DNA from: Cyathus striatus
Taxonomy: Eukaryota; Basidiomycota; Agaricomycetes; Agaricales; Nidulariaceae
DNA: 64,000 nucleotides
NCBI GenBank assembly: GCA_025738555.1
Contig: JAOVFP010000018.1
Span: 682,001-746,000, forward strand
Direction of reading: 5' to 3'
In this document: positions 36,608-49,000 of the stretch, piece after piece
Position numbering within the stretch: the stretch's first letter is position 1
Layout: each line of letters starts with the position of its first letter
Translations under genes and position numbers: made by a program
The notes under the pieces: model-generated
Told to the model about the DNA's origin: nothing
The model's database searches: none
The model's input: the letters and a program-made list of their open reading frames with translations, nothing else

Positions 36608-38261
36608 CGAGGTGAGTCTCGTATGATGCATTTTGCACTACTGTAACGAATTGGCAATATGAATTAAGATATTCGGACAACTAAACCCTTTAGATCTTGT
36701 ACATCTAACACACACCACGAAAACGCTGCATAGCATTCTATTGGAAGAGTCTGCTTGTGGTGTGTGGAAACAAGCGCGCATCAATGTAGTCAATCTTCCA
36801 GAATGTCCAAAAGACCTGAGTGAACTGGACTACACTTCTCTTATATTCAAAAGCCATTGCCAGAACTGCCTCTCCAGAAAATCACAAATATGCTGGGACT
36901 TTCATCTCAGGTTATGTGGCAAATGTATTGAATCGGGTACTAGGTAAGAATCAATATTAGTAATTTAGCGCGCACATATTTTCTTATACATTTTTGCAAG
37001 TATACAGCAGAAACAAGTTGGATTAGTTCTTGTATCGTTTCAATGGGCCCCAGTGCATTGTATGGTGCTGACAGTAGTAAGTTGTGTGCTATCCATCATT
37101 TGGTGTTTTTATGGTGTTAACACTACTAGGGCACCCTAAAACTTACTATCTGCTCAAATTCTTGCATGAAAATAACAAGTTATACAATACGTTGGATGAG
37201 GAGGGAAGGATGGAATGGAAATCAAATGAGCTTAAACAATTTTCAGAAGTCTGAGATGTTCGTACCTGCAAATCTTATATCATGAACTTTGTACTCAAAG
37301 TGAATTACATAGCATGCACATAGGTGCAATGAGTGGCTTCAAAAATGCGCTGATGAACATGCCCAAATGCTGGAGGACATCCATATAAGATGCATAAATG
37401 AGTAAGTCCAACATTGGTAAAGTCAGATAAATGTTAATTTATACCTTACAGAATAGCAAAGCGTTTTACTGACTTGGGTTAGAGTGAAGTAATTAATGCT
37501 AGAAAATATGGCATAGAAGACCATGTTGTGTCTCAAAAGAAGGAGTTTACTGAGCAAAGTGGGGTCTTATTATGCTGATTTTGAAATGAAATTTTCTGAT
37601 TGATCCCTTTTAGCCTGGATTAAGATTCGTCCTAGTCTCATAGAATACCTACAGGAACAGAAGGAACAGATCATAGCAGCATTACATCATAAGATGGTGG
37701 AAGCTTGTGTATCCCTCCTTGAAGAGTTTCACAAAAGCTACACCCTCTCAAAACTTATCAATAAAATGACCACCATCATCAACCAACTTTCCCACGGTAA
37801 AATCTGCCTCGTCGTCACCGACAACAATGAGAACACCTCTACCACTCTCTTTCCCTTTCTCTATCCTCTCCTTGTTCGTAGCTCTTGATCAATACCAGTA
37901 TGCTGGCACCGCCACCCTGACATGCCTCAGGGGGGCCACCACCAGTCTCAGCATCTTCATCCTCACACCCTGCTCGCAATACACCTGCAACAAGGCCCTC
38001 ACTGATGGAAGTAAGCTCCCAGGGCTCTGCTAAGGGACCGCCAGCTCCGAACACATGTGCAAAGACAGCTTCGGAGACACCACTGAGCCCTCAGACTATC
38101 AGGATGACGCCTAGGCACACGAAATCTTAGCACACGGCACCTACCTCCCTGCTAGCCATGACTTTGACACAAAATCAGCAGCCCTTATTCTTGAACAAGT
38201 AGTCAAAGCTCTCCCAGTATCCTCCAAAAGTAAGTTTGGGGACATTTTACATGCAGTTGCA

Positions 38262-40511
38262 GTGCTACTCAATGAGGTGGCCACTGGCTCCCTCACCTTT
38301 GTCATACAGGGTCATTTATCACCAGCACTTGAGAAAATGGAAATGGTGGCTACCCAACTGGAATCAGTGCAGCTTAAGCTTGATGCCACTACCCACAAGC
38401 TTGATGTTTGCCCTTGGGCAGGTAACTTGCCCCATTCAACTCCACACCCCACAATGGAAGGATCCCAGTCATTATATGCATCTGTCGCTGCAGCCCCCCA
38501 TGCCAAAGCTATTGCAGATACCACCCAGAAGTACTGCCAGGTGAGTATCAAACTTGCTCGCCCGAATGATGACAACCCAAATGGGCTGGGGAACCTCTCC
38601 CCTCGAGAATGGGTTACAAAAGCTAATCTTGCTCTCGACACGATGGAACTTGAGGATGTTGACCACCCTGACCTTGTGTCCATTATTGCAGCATGTTGCT
38701 TGGGGATTTTCATCCACTTAGAGGTCAATTCCCCTGATGCAGCCTGCTGGCTTAAGCAGCAACATGTTCTCCAGGCATTTGGAGACCACTTTGATAGCAC
38801 CTCCAATCTGGTGCCTTCCACCTTCAAGCTCCTTGCTGAATTTGTGCCTACCACTTATCAGCCAGGCCCTTCCACATTGTATACAGATCTCAAGCAGATT
38901 AATGACCTCCCTCCTGGGTTGATTGTCGGGATTAAACCTGCACACCACCCTAGCCTCTGGAAAACTGGGCAACATTCAGCCCATTTTGTGGTGAGCCTAC
39001 ACGATCAAGTGTGGGCCAACCGCTTGCTGGACATGGGTCTAGTGGTTGAGGGTACAAGAGTGCAAGTTTGGAAGTTCTTACCTGAACCTTCCCACTGCTT
39101 CCACTGTCAGAAACTGGGTCACCTAGCACATGAGTGTAAGGCCATGATGCCTACATGTGCCTGCTGCTCGGGAGCTCACCCCACCTGTTACGTACCGATT
39201 CTCTTCCTGCTTAGAAGTGGTTGCGAAGACACCCGGAGGGTGTGGGAGAACTATAACAGAAACCTGAAGTTAGTACAGGTGTGGAAATGTAGAGTGGGAG
39301 TGCGGAAAGAACCGTGGCTTCAGCTTGTGTGCTGCGCCGCCTGGATATCCCCAGGGAATGGTTCGTATTTCAAGGAAGATGATATGTAACCAAGGAAGAC
39401 GTTCCAGAGTATAAGAGAAGGCTTTGCCACTACACTAGGTAGCGGGAGAGAAACCTGAAGGAAAACCCGGAGCGGGTTTCAGAACTTAGAGTAGGAAGAA
39501 AGTGTACAGAGTTGATACGAATACTAAAGACTACCTGTTACATCTGGAAGACTACTTATACTAAGTAGGAACCTGTAGATACGAATGTAGAAGTATTATA
39601 CAAAGGACAAGTCAAAGGAGTAAGTAGGAAATGAAGTCTTGGCAAAGCGGAGTAGGGGCGCAAATGACGCGCTCAGAATGAAGAATAAGGAACTAATCTA
39701 CAAAGGCCATAATGAAACGTATAAGTAGGAATGGAAGAGAGGAGTAATAGAATGATGATGCGGTGAGGCCGTCATAAGAGAAAGTACGTATCTGGGATAC
39801 CCGATAGAAAACCCGACGGGTTCCGGGTATGTTCCCGGGCGGGAACGTCAGGAAGTGTAAACCCGAAGCGGGTACGTTCCAGGAATGGACCGGGTATGTT
39901 GGAAGGTCACGTGGGAACATTGGCATGATGTATCCGGACACGGATATAACACCACCCAGAATTGTGAGGTGGTGGAGAGAGATCATCCCGCACACTGATG
40001 CACCAACTGCATGGCTGATGGCCATGAAGCAGCATCTCAGTTGTGCCCTGCCTTCCTTCAGAAGCTGTGGATCTTACACAACAAATCCAATGCTGCGAAG
40101 TATGCAGGGTTCCCATTGGAGAACCCTTCCACATGGCACCTCTGTGGCAAATCTGTGCCATGGAGGATCCCCCCACCATTGTGGGCAGCTGCAGCCAAGC
40201 CTTTCTCCATCCACTCTGCTATGCCTCCGGCATCCTTCCCTCTTACAGAGGCCTCTCTAACCCATCCCTCTTCTCTTCCTTCCCAGCCTATGCTGGATGA
40301 TGATGCTGATGCTATGCCACCTCCTCCAGGGCTGCCATTTACAAGTGCTGAAGGCACTTCTGGGCTATGGAGGGCAAAGGGCAAAGGTAAAAAACCTCCC
40401 CCTACTGCTCCATATTTAGGCTGGGCCCCAGGCTCCTTGCAAGATGTTATGTTGGGGTCTGCAAAGGACTGCCGTGGGGGTACATTGGATGGATATATTA
40501 CTGTGGCTTGA
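38262..40511 (+). pseudogene. LINE ORF1 (gag-like, CCHC knuckles), interrupted
   Basis: The open frame runs from 38262 to the LTR insertion at 39186 and resumes exactly in frame at 39957. Three zinc knuckles follow each other: CFHCQKLGHLAHEC, then a CACCSGAH knuckle whose last Cys lies beyond the LTR, then one starting CTNCMADGHE. A TGA at 39996-39998 lies just before the third knuckle. After it the frame stays open to 40511 with Pro-rich sequence. ORF1 proteins of this class bind the element RNA. The true start may lie upstream, toward 37766, in a region now broken by stops. Confidence 0.75.
39186..39951. mobile_element. 766-bp solo LTR inside LINE ORF1
   Basis: Begins TGTTACGTACCG and ends GGATATAACA (TG..CA, with TGTTA/TAACA as short inverted ends). 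It is flanked by perfect 5-bp target duplications CCACC at 39181-39185 and 39952-39956. Without it the second zinc knuckle of ORF1 is complete and in frame. The interior holds palindromic stretches such as ACCCGACGGGTTCCGGG and GTTCCCGGGCGGGAAC. Gypsy or copia origin cannot be decided from a solo LTR. Confidence 0.85.
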
Positions 40512-40611
40512 TCTGCTTCCCAGATGAGCTACTACTCTGACCGCTCAGAGGCCCAAGTGGGTCTGGAGGAGGGCGATGTTCAGCAGCTGTGGTCCTCCTC
40601 CTGGACTGGTA

Positions 40612-41404
40612 ACTAATGCCAGTACAACCCCTCCCTGGCCAATGTGAGCTCCACTTTTGGCGGCAGAATGTCAATGCTTCCCTTGACGGGCACCATGACA
40701 TGCTTGTTACTTTAGGCAGATGAGATTATGATATTTGCGCTGTTCAAGAGCCTTATGTAGATCATAATGGCAAATCACAGTCCAATAAACACTGGACTGC
40801 AGTCTACCCCTCTTCTACTCCACTCTTGGGCCGGGCTGTCTGTTCCCTTCTCCTGGTTAATTCTTCTATCTCTACTGACTCATGGTCTCCTGTTCTGGTT
40901 CCTTCTTCTGACATCACAGCTATCCGTCTTCGGGTAGCTGGGGGACGCTCTATTTTCATTTTTAACCTTTACATGGACTGTACACATAATGAGTGCTTAC
41001 AAGCTCTAGCTTCAACGATGCGAGAGCTTCATGCTAGTCACCCTCCTGCTGGGGAGTCCTTCCACTTCATGTGGATGGGTGACTTCAACAGGCACCACCC
41101 CATGTGGGACAAAGAGCATAATCATCATTTGTTCACCTCAGCTGCTCTATGCCTAGCAGAGCCCCTTCTCTCTCTCCTTGCGCATTATCGAATGTCTATG
41201 GCTTTGCCCAAGGACATTCCCACTCTCCAAGTGTTCCACTCAAAGAACCTCATGAGGGTGGACAATGTGTTCCTTAGTGATTCTCTTATGGAGGATCTCC
41301 TAGTGTGCACCACTATCCCTGCTCTATGCCCACCAAAAGTGGACCACTTCCCTGTGCTCACTAAACTGCTGGCTTCCACTACTGATGCTGGAGTACGCCT
41401 CTGA
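40612..41404 (+). pseudogene. LINE ORF2 endonuclease domain
   Basis: Apurinic/apyrimidinic-type endonuclease of a LINE. Motifs seen are LHFWRQNVNASLDGH at the start, ICAVQEPYVD with the catalytic Glu, MGDFNRHHPMWD with the Asp/Asn pair, RVDNVFLSDSL, and KVDHFPVLT with the Asp-His of the active site. A TGA at 40721-40723 interrupts the region before the Glu motif and a stop closes it at 41404. In a live element this domain nicks the target DNA to prime reverse transcription. Confidence 0.75.
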
Positions 41405-41419
41405 CGTAACTACAAGGCA

Positions 41420-43458
41420 GTGGACTGGAAGAAATTCTGGGACAGAATATCTGATCAGCTCTCAGAATCTGCACCTGCTCATGAGTATACCTCTCAGGAT
41501 GACTTTAATGAGGGCTTGTGCTCTGTAATGGAGGCTGTTATGTCCACCATATCTGACACTGTTCCTATGGCTAGAATCTCCCCACATACCAAGTGCTGGT
41601 GGAACACCGAGCTAGCTAACTTATGGAAAGAGAAGGTCTGATGTGGCCATGCTTCTCACCATCATGCACACAGTCCAGGGCACCCTTCTCATGAAGAGTA
41701 TCGCCTGGCTCACAACACCTATGCAGAGTGGATGCAGGAGGTTCAGGTTGCAAAGTGGACTGATTATTTGGAGAAATTCACTGACTCTTCCATTTGGGAT
41801 ATTGACAGAGTTCTCTCTAGCTCTGGTGTAGATGGAGGGCAGACACATCTCCCAGAGTTAGTTGTCCATAACCCAGTCACTGGGACTATTACCTCTGTTG
41901 CCCACACTAATGGGGAAAAGAGTGAGCTGTTATACAACACCTTCTTTCCACCACAGCACAAGTCGGCTGCAGTTCACGACGAGATTGAGTACCCACCCTC
42001 TGCGTGGCACTTTACTAATGTTTCTGATGAACAGGTTGCTCACGCTATTGATAGGATCAACCCCGACATGGCAACACATTCAGACTCTGTCCCCAACTGG
42101 GTTATCAAGGAGTGTAAGGACATTCTCACCCCATATTTGGGCCCTTTATTTCATGCTACATTCATGCTTGAGTGTTACCCAGAGGATTGGGCATGCACTG
42201 AGACACTAGTTCTCCACAAGCCTGGCAAGCCAGACTACTCCAATCCTTCTGCATGGAGGCCTATTGTCCTCTCGCATGGGTTCGCTCGCCTCCTCAACAG
42301 TTGTGTGGCAGAGGAACTCACCATTATGTCAGAGTGCTGTAAGCTCCTCCCTTCTCATCACTTTGGTGGCCACCTGGGGTGGAATACCTCCAACTCACTG
42401 CAGCTGCTGGTCTCTTCAGTGAAGGCAGCATGGTGCCACCAGGAAGTGGCAACATTGCTCAGCCTTGATGTTAAAGGGGCTTTCCCCAGTGTTGCGCTAG
42501 ATTGTCTATACCATGAACTCCACTGTCATGGCATCCCTGCACCCCTTGTTAACTGGCTGCAAATGGTTCTGGAGGAATGTACTACATCCCTCTCATTTGA
42601 TGATCATATTTCCAATCTTTTTGTCTCCTGGGCAGCCTGGATCAAGGCAGCCCCTTCTCTCCTATTCTATACATTCTTTATAACTCAGGTCTCCTTGCGA
42701 TCTCAGCAGATGCTGATCTCTCTCTACTATACCTCAATGATTCTGCTATGTTACTTATGGGCTCCACCTTCCAGGAGACCCATGCTGCTATTGCATCCAT
42801 CATGACATGTGCAGGAGGAGTGTTCAACTGGGCAGCAGAACATAACTGTGAGTTCAGCATGGACAAATTCCAGCTCTGTGACTTCACCCATCGTCGGATG
42901 CATGACCCTTCTCTACACCACTTCTTTGCCCCCACTGTGAGACAGCATAACCACACAGTACCTGTTCTCCACCCCTCCCTCCACCTGCAAGGCTGAGTCA
43001 TTTGCTCTCAGCCCACAGTGCAGTTTCTGGGCTTGATTTTAGACAATGAGCTTCATTGGGGTCCACAATGGGCAGCAGCACTGGTGAAGGGGCAAACCTG
43101 GCTGCAGCGTGTATCACGGGTGGCAGCCTCATGTATTTGCCATCTCTATATTTCCCAAGCTATACCATGCATTCTGTATGGGGCTGAACTTTTTCTTCCC
43201 CCACTTGATCCTTGCAACCTGGCTAAGGTGCCTGCAACCTTCAAGCCTCTCCATTCAATTCAGCAAAAGGCTGCTCTACTCATCACAGGCGGCCTTCGCT
43301 CTTCACCAGCTGATGTGCTTGATAAACTGGCAGATTTACTTCCTTTCCATCTTCTGGTGGCCAGGATCCAGCAGCAGTCCCTTCTACACTACTGCACACT
43401 CCCCTCCCATCCTTTGACTCACTTTATCAACCTGGCAGCAGGTCATTGCCGCCTATGA
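41420..43458 (+). pseudogene. LINE ORF2 reverse transcriptase domain
   Basis: RT core with LHKPGKPDYSNPSAWRPIVL, then NSLQLLVSSVKAAWCHQEV, LLSLDVKGAFPSVA (motif A Asp) and the thumb-side GLILDNELHWGPQW. In the catalytic box the usual aromatic-x-Asp-Asp has become YLND (frame around 42730), so the first catalytic Asp is Asn. The frame shifts near 42640 and stops occur near 41640 and 42995. The enzyme is therefore dead. Confidence 0.75.
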
Positions 43459-43602
43459 GTACACAACTCTCCTCTTCATCTCCTATTTGATGCCTTCCCC
43501 CTTCGTCCCAAGGACATTGAGACCATTACAGTAGCACACTTCCCTCCTTCTTGGTCCCCCCCATTCACAGTTCAGATTGCAAAGGATAGCGAGTCAGCTA
43601 TT

Positions 43603-44106
43603 GTGCAAGACGAAGTGGACTCTTCAGATATTATTATCTACACAGATGGATCAGGGTATAAAAAGAAAATTGGTGCCTCAGCAGTTCTCTACCGCCGAGG
43701 TCAAATGGTAGACAGTCTATGGTACCAATTGGGTCAAGACACAAATTTTATAGTCTACAATGCTGAAAGCTTGGGGCTCCTCTTGGGTGCCCGCCTCCTA
43801 TCACTACAGCACTGCTTCTCCAGTGTTACCTTTGCCACTGACAGCCAGGCATCTTTACAGGCTACCACAGGATGCTATTCTCACTCCAGTCAATACATTA
43901 CAGATGAGTTTGTATGCTCACTCTCAACAAAGTCACTGAAAGATGTCCACATCACCCTCTGCTGGGTCCCTGGCCACCATGATGTTGTAGGAAATGAGGT
44001 GGCAGACAAGGAAGCAAAGGCAGCAGCTGAGAATGGCTCAGACCCTCGCGCCACCATCTTTCGATTCTTCCAAGGCCAACTTCCCACCACCAAGTCTGCT
44101 CTCTGA
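43603..44106 (+). pseudogene. LINE RNase H domain
   Basis: Type I RNase H: YTDGSGYKKKIGASAVLY holds the first Asp, NAESLGLLLGARLL the Glu, and FATDSQASLQ the second Asp. WVPGHHDVVGNEVADKEAK carries the His and last Asp of the active site. All key residues are present. In live elements it removes the RNA strand of the hybrid. The ORF closes at 44106. Confidence 0.8.
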
Positions 44107-44275
44107 GCTAACCACCGATGACAACTACACGAAGCTTCCCAGATTGTTTGGAAGGCTTCCCCTAGCCATGCATGTATCAGCTGCAATGTCCTATCAAAAC
44201 CTACTAAATATTTCTCATCTCTTCTTCTCTCTCTTCCATGCAAGCTTACTAGTCTTCTCACACAGCTTGTGACTG

Positions 44276-45345
44276 TAATACACCTAGCATACTTCTACCT
44301 ATTATAAAAACATTATTTCTATATTCTACGTGCTACTTACAAATGGTATAATATATCTGGGTTGTAATTAGTAGCTAAGGTAGAGGTCCTGGACTGTTAG
44401 CTAGTGTGGGAACGATCCATGCTAATAAGGGACATTACTAGCCTAAGTAGGAAAGTGTCTAAGAATAGAAACATCAAGGTCAGAGTTTATTCTCAACATT
44501 GGTGAGAGATAATTACCAGTAAAGCCAGAGATCGAGCTAAGCATGTGTCTATTCTAATAATAGATTATCGAAGCAATGTTATCACGTCATAGGAAAAGGC
44601 ATGAGGACCAGACCCACGGCAAGTGCCGCTATCTAACCACGCTGTACCAGCGCTGTGTATCAGCACGTCATAGGTGCCTGGCTAGGTCTGAGACCTGGCA
44701 TTCTCGGCAGGCTGATTCAGTGTTTCCCATTTCCACGTGTCAAAGCGCGCAGCATCATACTTTCATATGGAGTGCCTCACCTGCAGACAGATTCTATTGT
44801 ACTTTGTTATCTTCCCATATGGACGCATTCTTGGTGCTCATATGCATGTCAAACTGTGATTTACTCTGGTCCATCCCAGACTCTCGTAGCTAGTCTACAA
44901 TGTCTACTTTACAGCTTAGCTAATGTGCAATTACTGCTTTTGTATTAACTATATAGTTCCTCTAGCCATAGTTTTGTAGGATATTTAATAGGTAGAGTTA
45001 AGTAGGATGAGGGCAGTCTCCTGTGCCCTGAGAAATACCATCTAGTGTCGTGCTTTAGTATTTGTGTGAGCTTTGAGATTCTAAGTGCAACGCAAAGTGA
45101 GAAGTCATAAGCCTATGCTAAGTCCGAGATTAAGGAACATGCATCAAAACACGCATCAAAGCATTCACTAAGCCGTTTCCCTTCATGAATGTTGGTCTTT
45201 GACACCTCCCCATTTACTTTACTTCGCCCAGAAGCATTTTGCATCCGAGTCTTACCCACCGAGCACCTTCTTAGTGAGCATATGTGGTGTGAGTGAAATT
45301 ACATATATTTAATTTATACTACGTTGTGCTAAACTAGGTACTTTA
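44276..45345. mobile_element. 1.07-kb unclassified insertion in LINE ORF2
   Basis: The LINE frame that follows RNase H (about 44107-44275, ending in the LTQL-type motif) resumes only at 45346 with TGGACACATTG. The two sides share a direct repeat ACTG (44272-44275 and 45346-45349). The ends are imperfect inverted repeats: TAATACACCTAG at the left against TAAAGTACCTAG read inward from the right (9 of 12). There is no coding capacity. The 4-bp duplication and short inverted ends suggest a DNA element, but the class is uncertain. Confidence 0.6.
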
Positions 45346-45970
45346 ACTGGACACATTGCGTTGAAAAAGACACCTCCACCATGTTGGGAAGTCAATCTCC
45401 CTACTATGCAAGAAGTGTAGGCTTCGGGTGCTTTGGGTTCACGAGACCATGGACCACTATCTACTCTACTGCCCAGCCTACAGCACCCAGCAACGCTCTC
45501 TTACAACCAACTGTGCCCCCCATGGCCAGAGGCTGTCCCTCAACAGGATTCTCTCTGCTGCTGACCATATCCCTGTGCTCATCACATTCGTCAACTCCTC
45601 CGGCCACCTCCATCAAGTTTTTGGTGTTATCCCCACCTGGAGTCCCCCAGAGAATCACTGAAGAAGTCAGAAATAGGATGTAGTACCAACCCAGTACCCA
45701 CAATTGTTCATGCCACCAGCTCAGGCCTTGCCTACATACCACCAGGGCTCACACCTGCACCGCAGGGTCCCTCACACTCTCACCTCCTGGTGCTCCCCTG
45801 CGGGGTAGTATCCCTGAGTCCACCCCCATTTCTCCTGCCACTGGATCTCTCATATCTCTTACAATACATCTACTTTACCATTATGATACATTACATACAC
45901 TGTAGCTGCCCTGAGCCACCTGCAATGTCACGACATATGGCTTGCCACTACCAACAATAAACTATGGATC
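45346..45970 (+). pseudogene. LINE ORF2 C-terminal zinc region and 3' UTR
   Basis: Continues the frame after the inserted element: HLHHVGKSISLLCKKC, then HETMDHYLLYCPAY, the Cys/His arrangement usual downstream of RNase H in Tad-like LINEs. It is followed by the 3' UTR and CAATAAACTATGGATC before the A tail. Confidence 0.7.
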
Positions 45971-46035
45971 AAAAAAAAAAAAAAAAACCTATCAATGCGA
46001 TCATCCCTCCAGTAACAAGCCTCTCCCTCTTCAAG

Positions 46036-49000
46036 GAGGGGTGCTGACAACTATTGTCATGCTTCATACTGCAATTGCAGTAAAATTACTTGGGGATATA
46101 CAACTACAGCATGTGAAGCTACTTCTATAGAGTTGCAGGTGCAACTTCATAGCTAGTTCTACTTTTTACAAATGCAGTGAGAGCTTCACTATTGCTTCTT
46201 TAAACTACAGCTATTACTTCACAATTGGAGTTCACTACTACTTCATCAAATTGCAATAATTGCTTCACCATTTATGTTCTGCTTCTAATGATTGCAATCT
46301 GAGCTTCATAACTACTTCATGCACTTGCAGTCTAAGCTTCATAACTGCTTCATTTATTTGCATAAGTTACTTCATCAGTGTAGTTTAACTTATCATAGTT
46401 GCAGTATGAGCTTCATTACTGCTTCATTTATTTACAGTATTTGCTTCATGATTGTATATCTACTTCATGTACTTGCAGTCTCAGCTTCACAGAAGCTTCA
46501 TTAAATTACAACAATCACTTCACTATTTCTGTTCTACTTCATATGGTTTCAATCAGAGCTTCATAACTACTTCATTCATCTGCAGGACTTGCTTCACTAT
46601 TGTATGTCTACTTCATGTAGTTGTAGTATGAAATTTACAGTAGCTTTATAATACTACAGTAATTGCTTCACCATTTCTGTTCTACTTGATCTTATTGCAG
46701 TCTTAGCTTCATAACTACTTCATTCAAGTGTAAGAGTTACTTCATCATTGTAATTCCACTTCATATCATTGCAGTCTGAGCTTCATCATCTCTTCATTTA
46801 TTTGCAGTATTTGCTTCACAATTGTACTTCTACTTCATGCCATTGCAGTTTGAACTTCATAGCTACTTCATTCATATGCAGAAGTTACTTCATTATTTTA
46901 GTTTGACTTCACATGGTTGCAGTCTGAGCTTCATTGCTGCTTCATCTAACTACAGTATTTGCTTCATTATTTTAGTTCTACTTCATGTAGTTGCAGTTTA
47001 AGCTTTATCATTGCTTCATTTAATTACAGTAATTGCTTCCCAATTGTACTTTCACTTCATATGGTTACTGTCTGAGCTTCATTGCTACTTCATCTAATTA
47101 CAGTATTTACTTCACTATTTTATTTTAACTTCATATAGTTACAGTCTGAGCTTCATTGCTGCTTCATCTAATTACAGTAATTGTTTCACAATTTTTCTTT
47201 CACTTCATTTGGTTGCAGTTAGAGCTTCAATACTATTTCATCTAATTATAGTGATTGCTTCATGAGTTTGGTGACAGCTGACATATGATATTACATATGT
47301 CACATATGTCACAGAATATCAAATTAGTCATTTAATTTGGTTATACATATTACATGGTCACAGTATGTCACAATACTTCCCACTGTCACAATATCTCACA
47401 CCATTGCAGTACATCACATTGTTATACTGGTGTCATAATATGTCACACAATATTAAATTATGTTCCAAATGTCACAAAGTGACTTCATTTGGTTACACAT
47501 GTTACATTGCCATAATACACCATGTGGTTACAATATATCACACTGGCACAGTACACCACACTGTCACAATATGTCACATCGTCGAATGTCACATGTGTCA
47601 CACATGCCACATATATCGCATTTGTCACACTTTCACAAATGTCACAATATGCCACACTATCCTTTCACATATGTCACACTTTTACATATATGTCACATGC
47701 ACCATGTATGTCACACATATCACAATTGTCAGATTTGTGTTGTTGGTTATAGCTATCATGCTTGTCACATTTGCTTGTATGACACTCCTTTTATGTAGTC
47801 ACATATGTCACATTTCCAAATTCATGTCACATCACATCTGTTACAACTATTATACTTATCACATGTTATACATCTCTTATATGTTGATATTACACCTTTT
47901 ACATTCTCATATCTGTTATACTTTACTTATATATCATGTATGTCACTCTTTGTTCACATGTAACATCTGTGTCATATCTTCATGTTATTTGCAACTGTTA
48001 TATTAGTCATACTGTTAAAACTATTGGAGTGGACAGGAATTGAATTTGTGACCACCTGTACTCATGACTAGGCACTCTTCCAACTGAGCTACTAGCCCTT
48101 ACCTATACACAAGCAAGAACTGATACTTAACCAGTTGAGTGGGCAACCAGGCTTGTCAGACACATAAGAAATGTATGACATGTGATGAGTATGATGGTTG
48201 TAATAGATGTGGTGCAACATGAATTTGGAAATGTGACATATGTGACTACATGATGGAAATGTCATAGAAGTAAATATGACAAGTGTGACAAGTGCAACAT
48301 ATGCAAAAGTATGACATAATGACACAAGTGTGACATATGTAAAAGTGCGAAATGTGTGACATATGTGAATGTGTGACATGTGTGACATGTGTGAAAGAAT
48401 AGTGTGGCATACTGTGACAGTGTGACATATTGTGACATAATGTGATAGTATAGCATATTTGACAATGTGACATATTGTGACAGTGTAATGGCATAACAAT
48501 ATGATGTACTGTGACGGTGTGACATATTGTGACAGTGTAATGTATTGTGACCAGATTAATGTGATATTGTGTCATATGTCAGCTGTCACCAAACTTATGA
48601 AGCAATTACTGTAATTAGATGAAGTAGTATTGAAGCTCTGACAGCAACCAAATAAAGTGAAAGAAAAATTGTGAAGCAATTACTGTAATTAGATAAAGCA
48701 ATGATAGAGTTCAAACTGAAACTACATGAAGTAAAACTAAAATAATGAAGCAAATACTATAGTTAGATGAAGCAGCAATGAAGCTCAGACTGTAACCATA
48801 TGAAGTAAGAATAAAACAGTGAAGTGAATACTATAATTAGATGAAGCAGCAATGAAGCTCAGACTGTAACTATATGAAGTAAGAATAAAATAGTGAAGTA
48901 AATACTGTAGTTAGATGAAGTAGCAATGAAGCTCTGACTGTAACCATATGAAGTAATAATAAAATAGTGAAGTAAATACTGTAATTAGATGAAGCAGCAG

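Larger units (their letters stand above)
37763..45987 (+). mobile_element. Tad1-like LINE, full length but inactive
   Basis: A non-LTR retrotransposon inserted into an exon of F-box copy 2. The target duplication is AAAACTTATCAAT (37750-37762) and, after the poly-A, CCTATCAAT (45988-45996). The element has ORF1 with CCHC knuckles, then an apurinic endonuclease, a reverse transcriptase and RNase H, a final Cys/His-rich region, and a 17-nt A tail (45971-45987). This order with RNase H is that of the Tad1 clade common in fungi. It is inactivated by nonsense changes and by two insertions inside it (39186-39951 and 44276-45345). Confidence 0.85.

Noticed and set aside
47365..48575. His/Cys-rich frames in the palindrome (CHICHTF-type repeats) that look like zinc-finger proteins
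   Set aside because: They are translations of TGTCACATATGTCACA-type simple repeats, present on both strands because of the palindrome.
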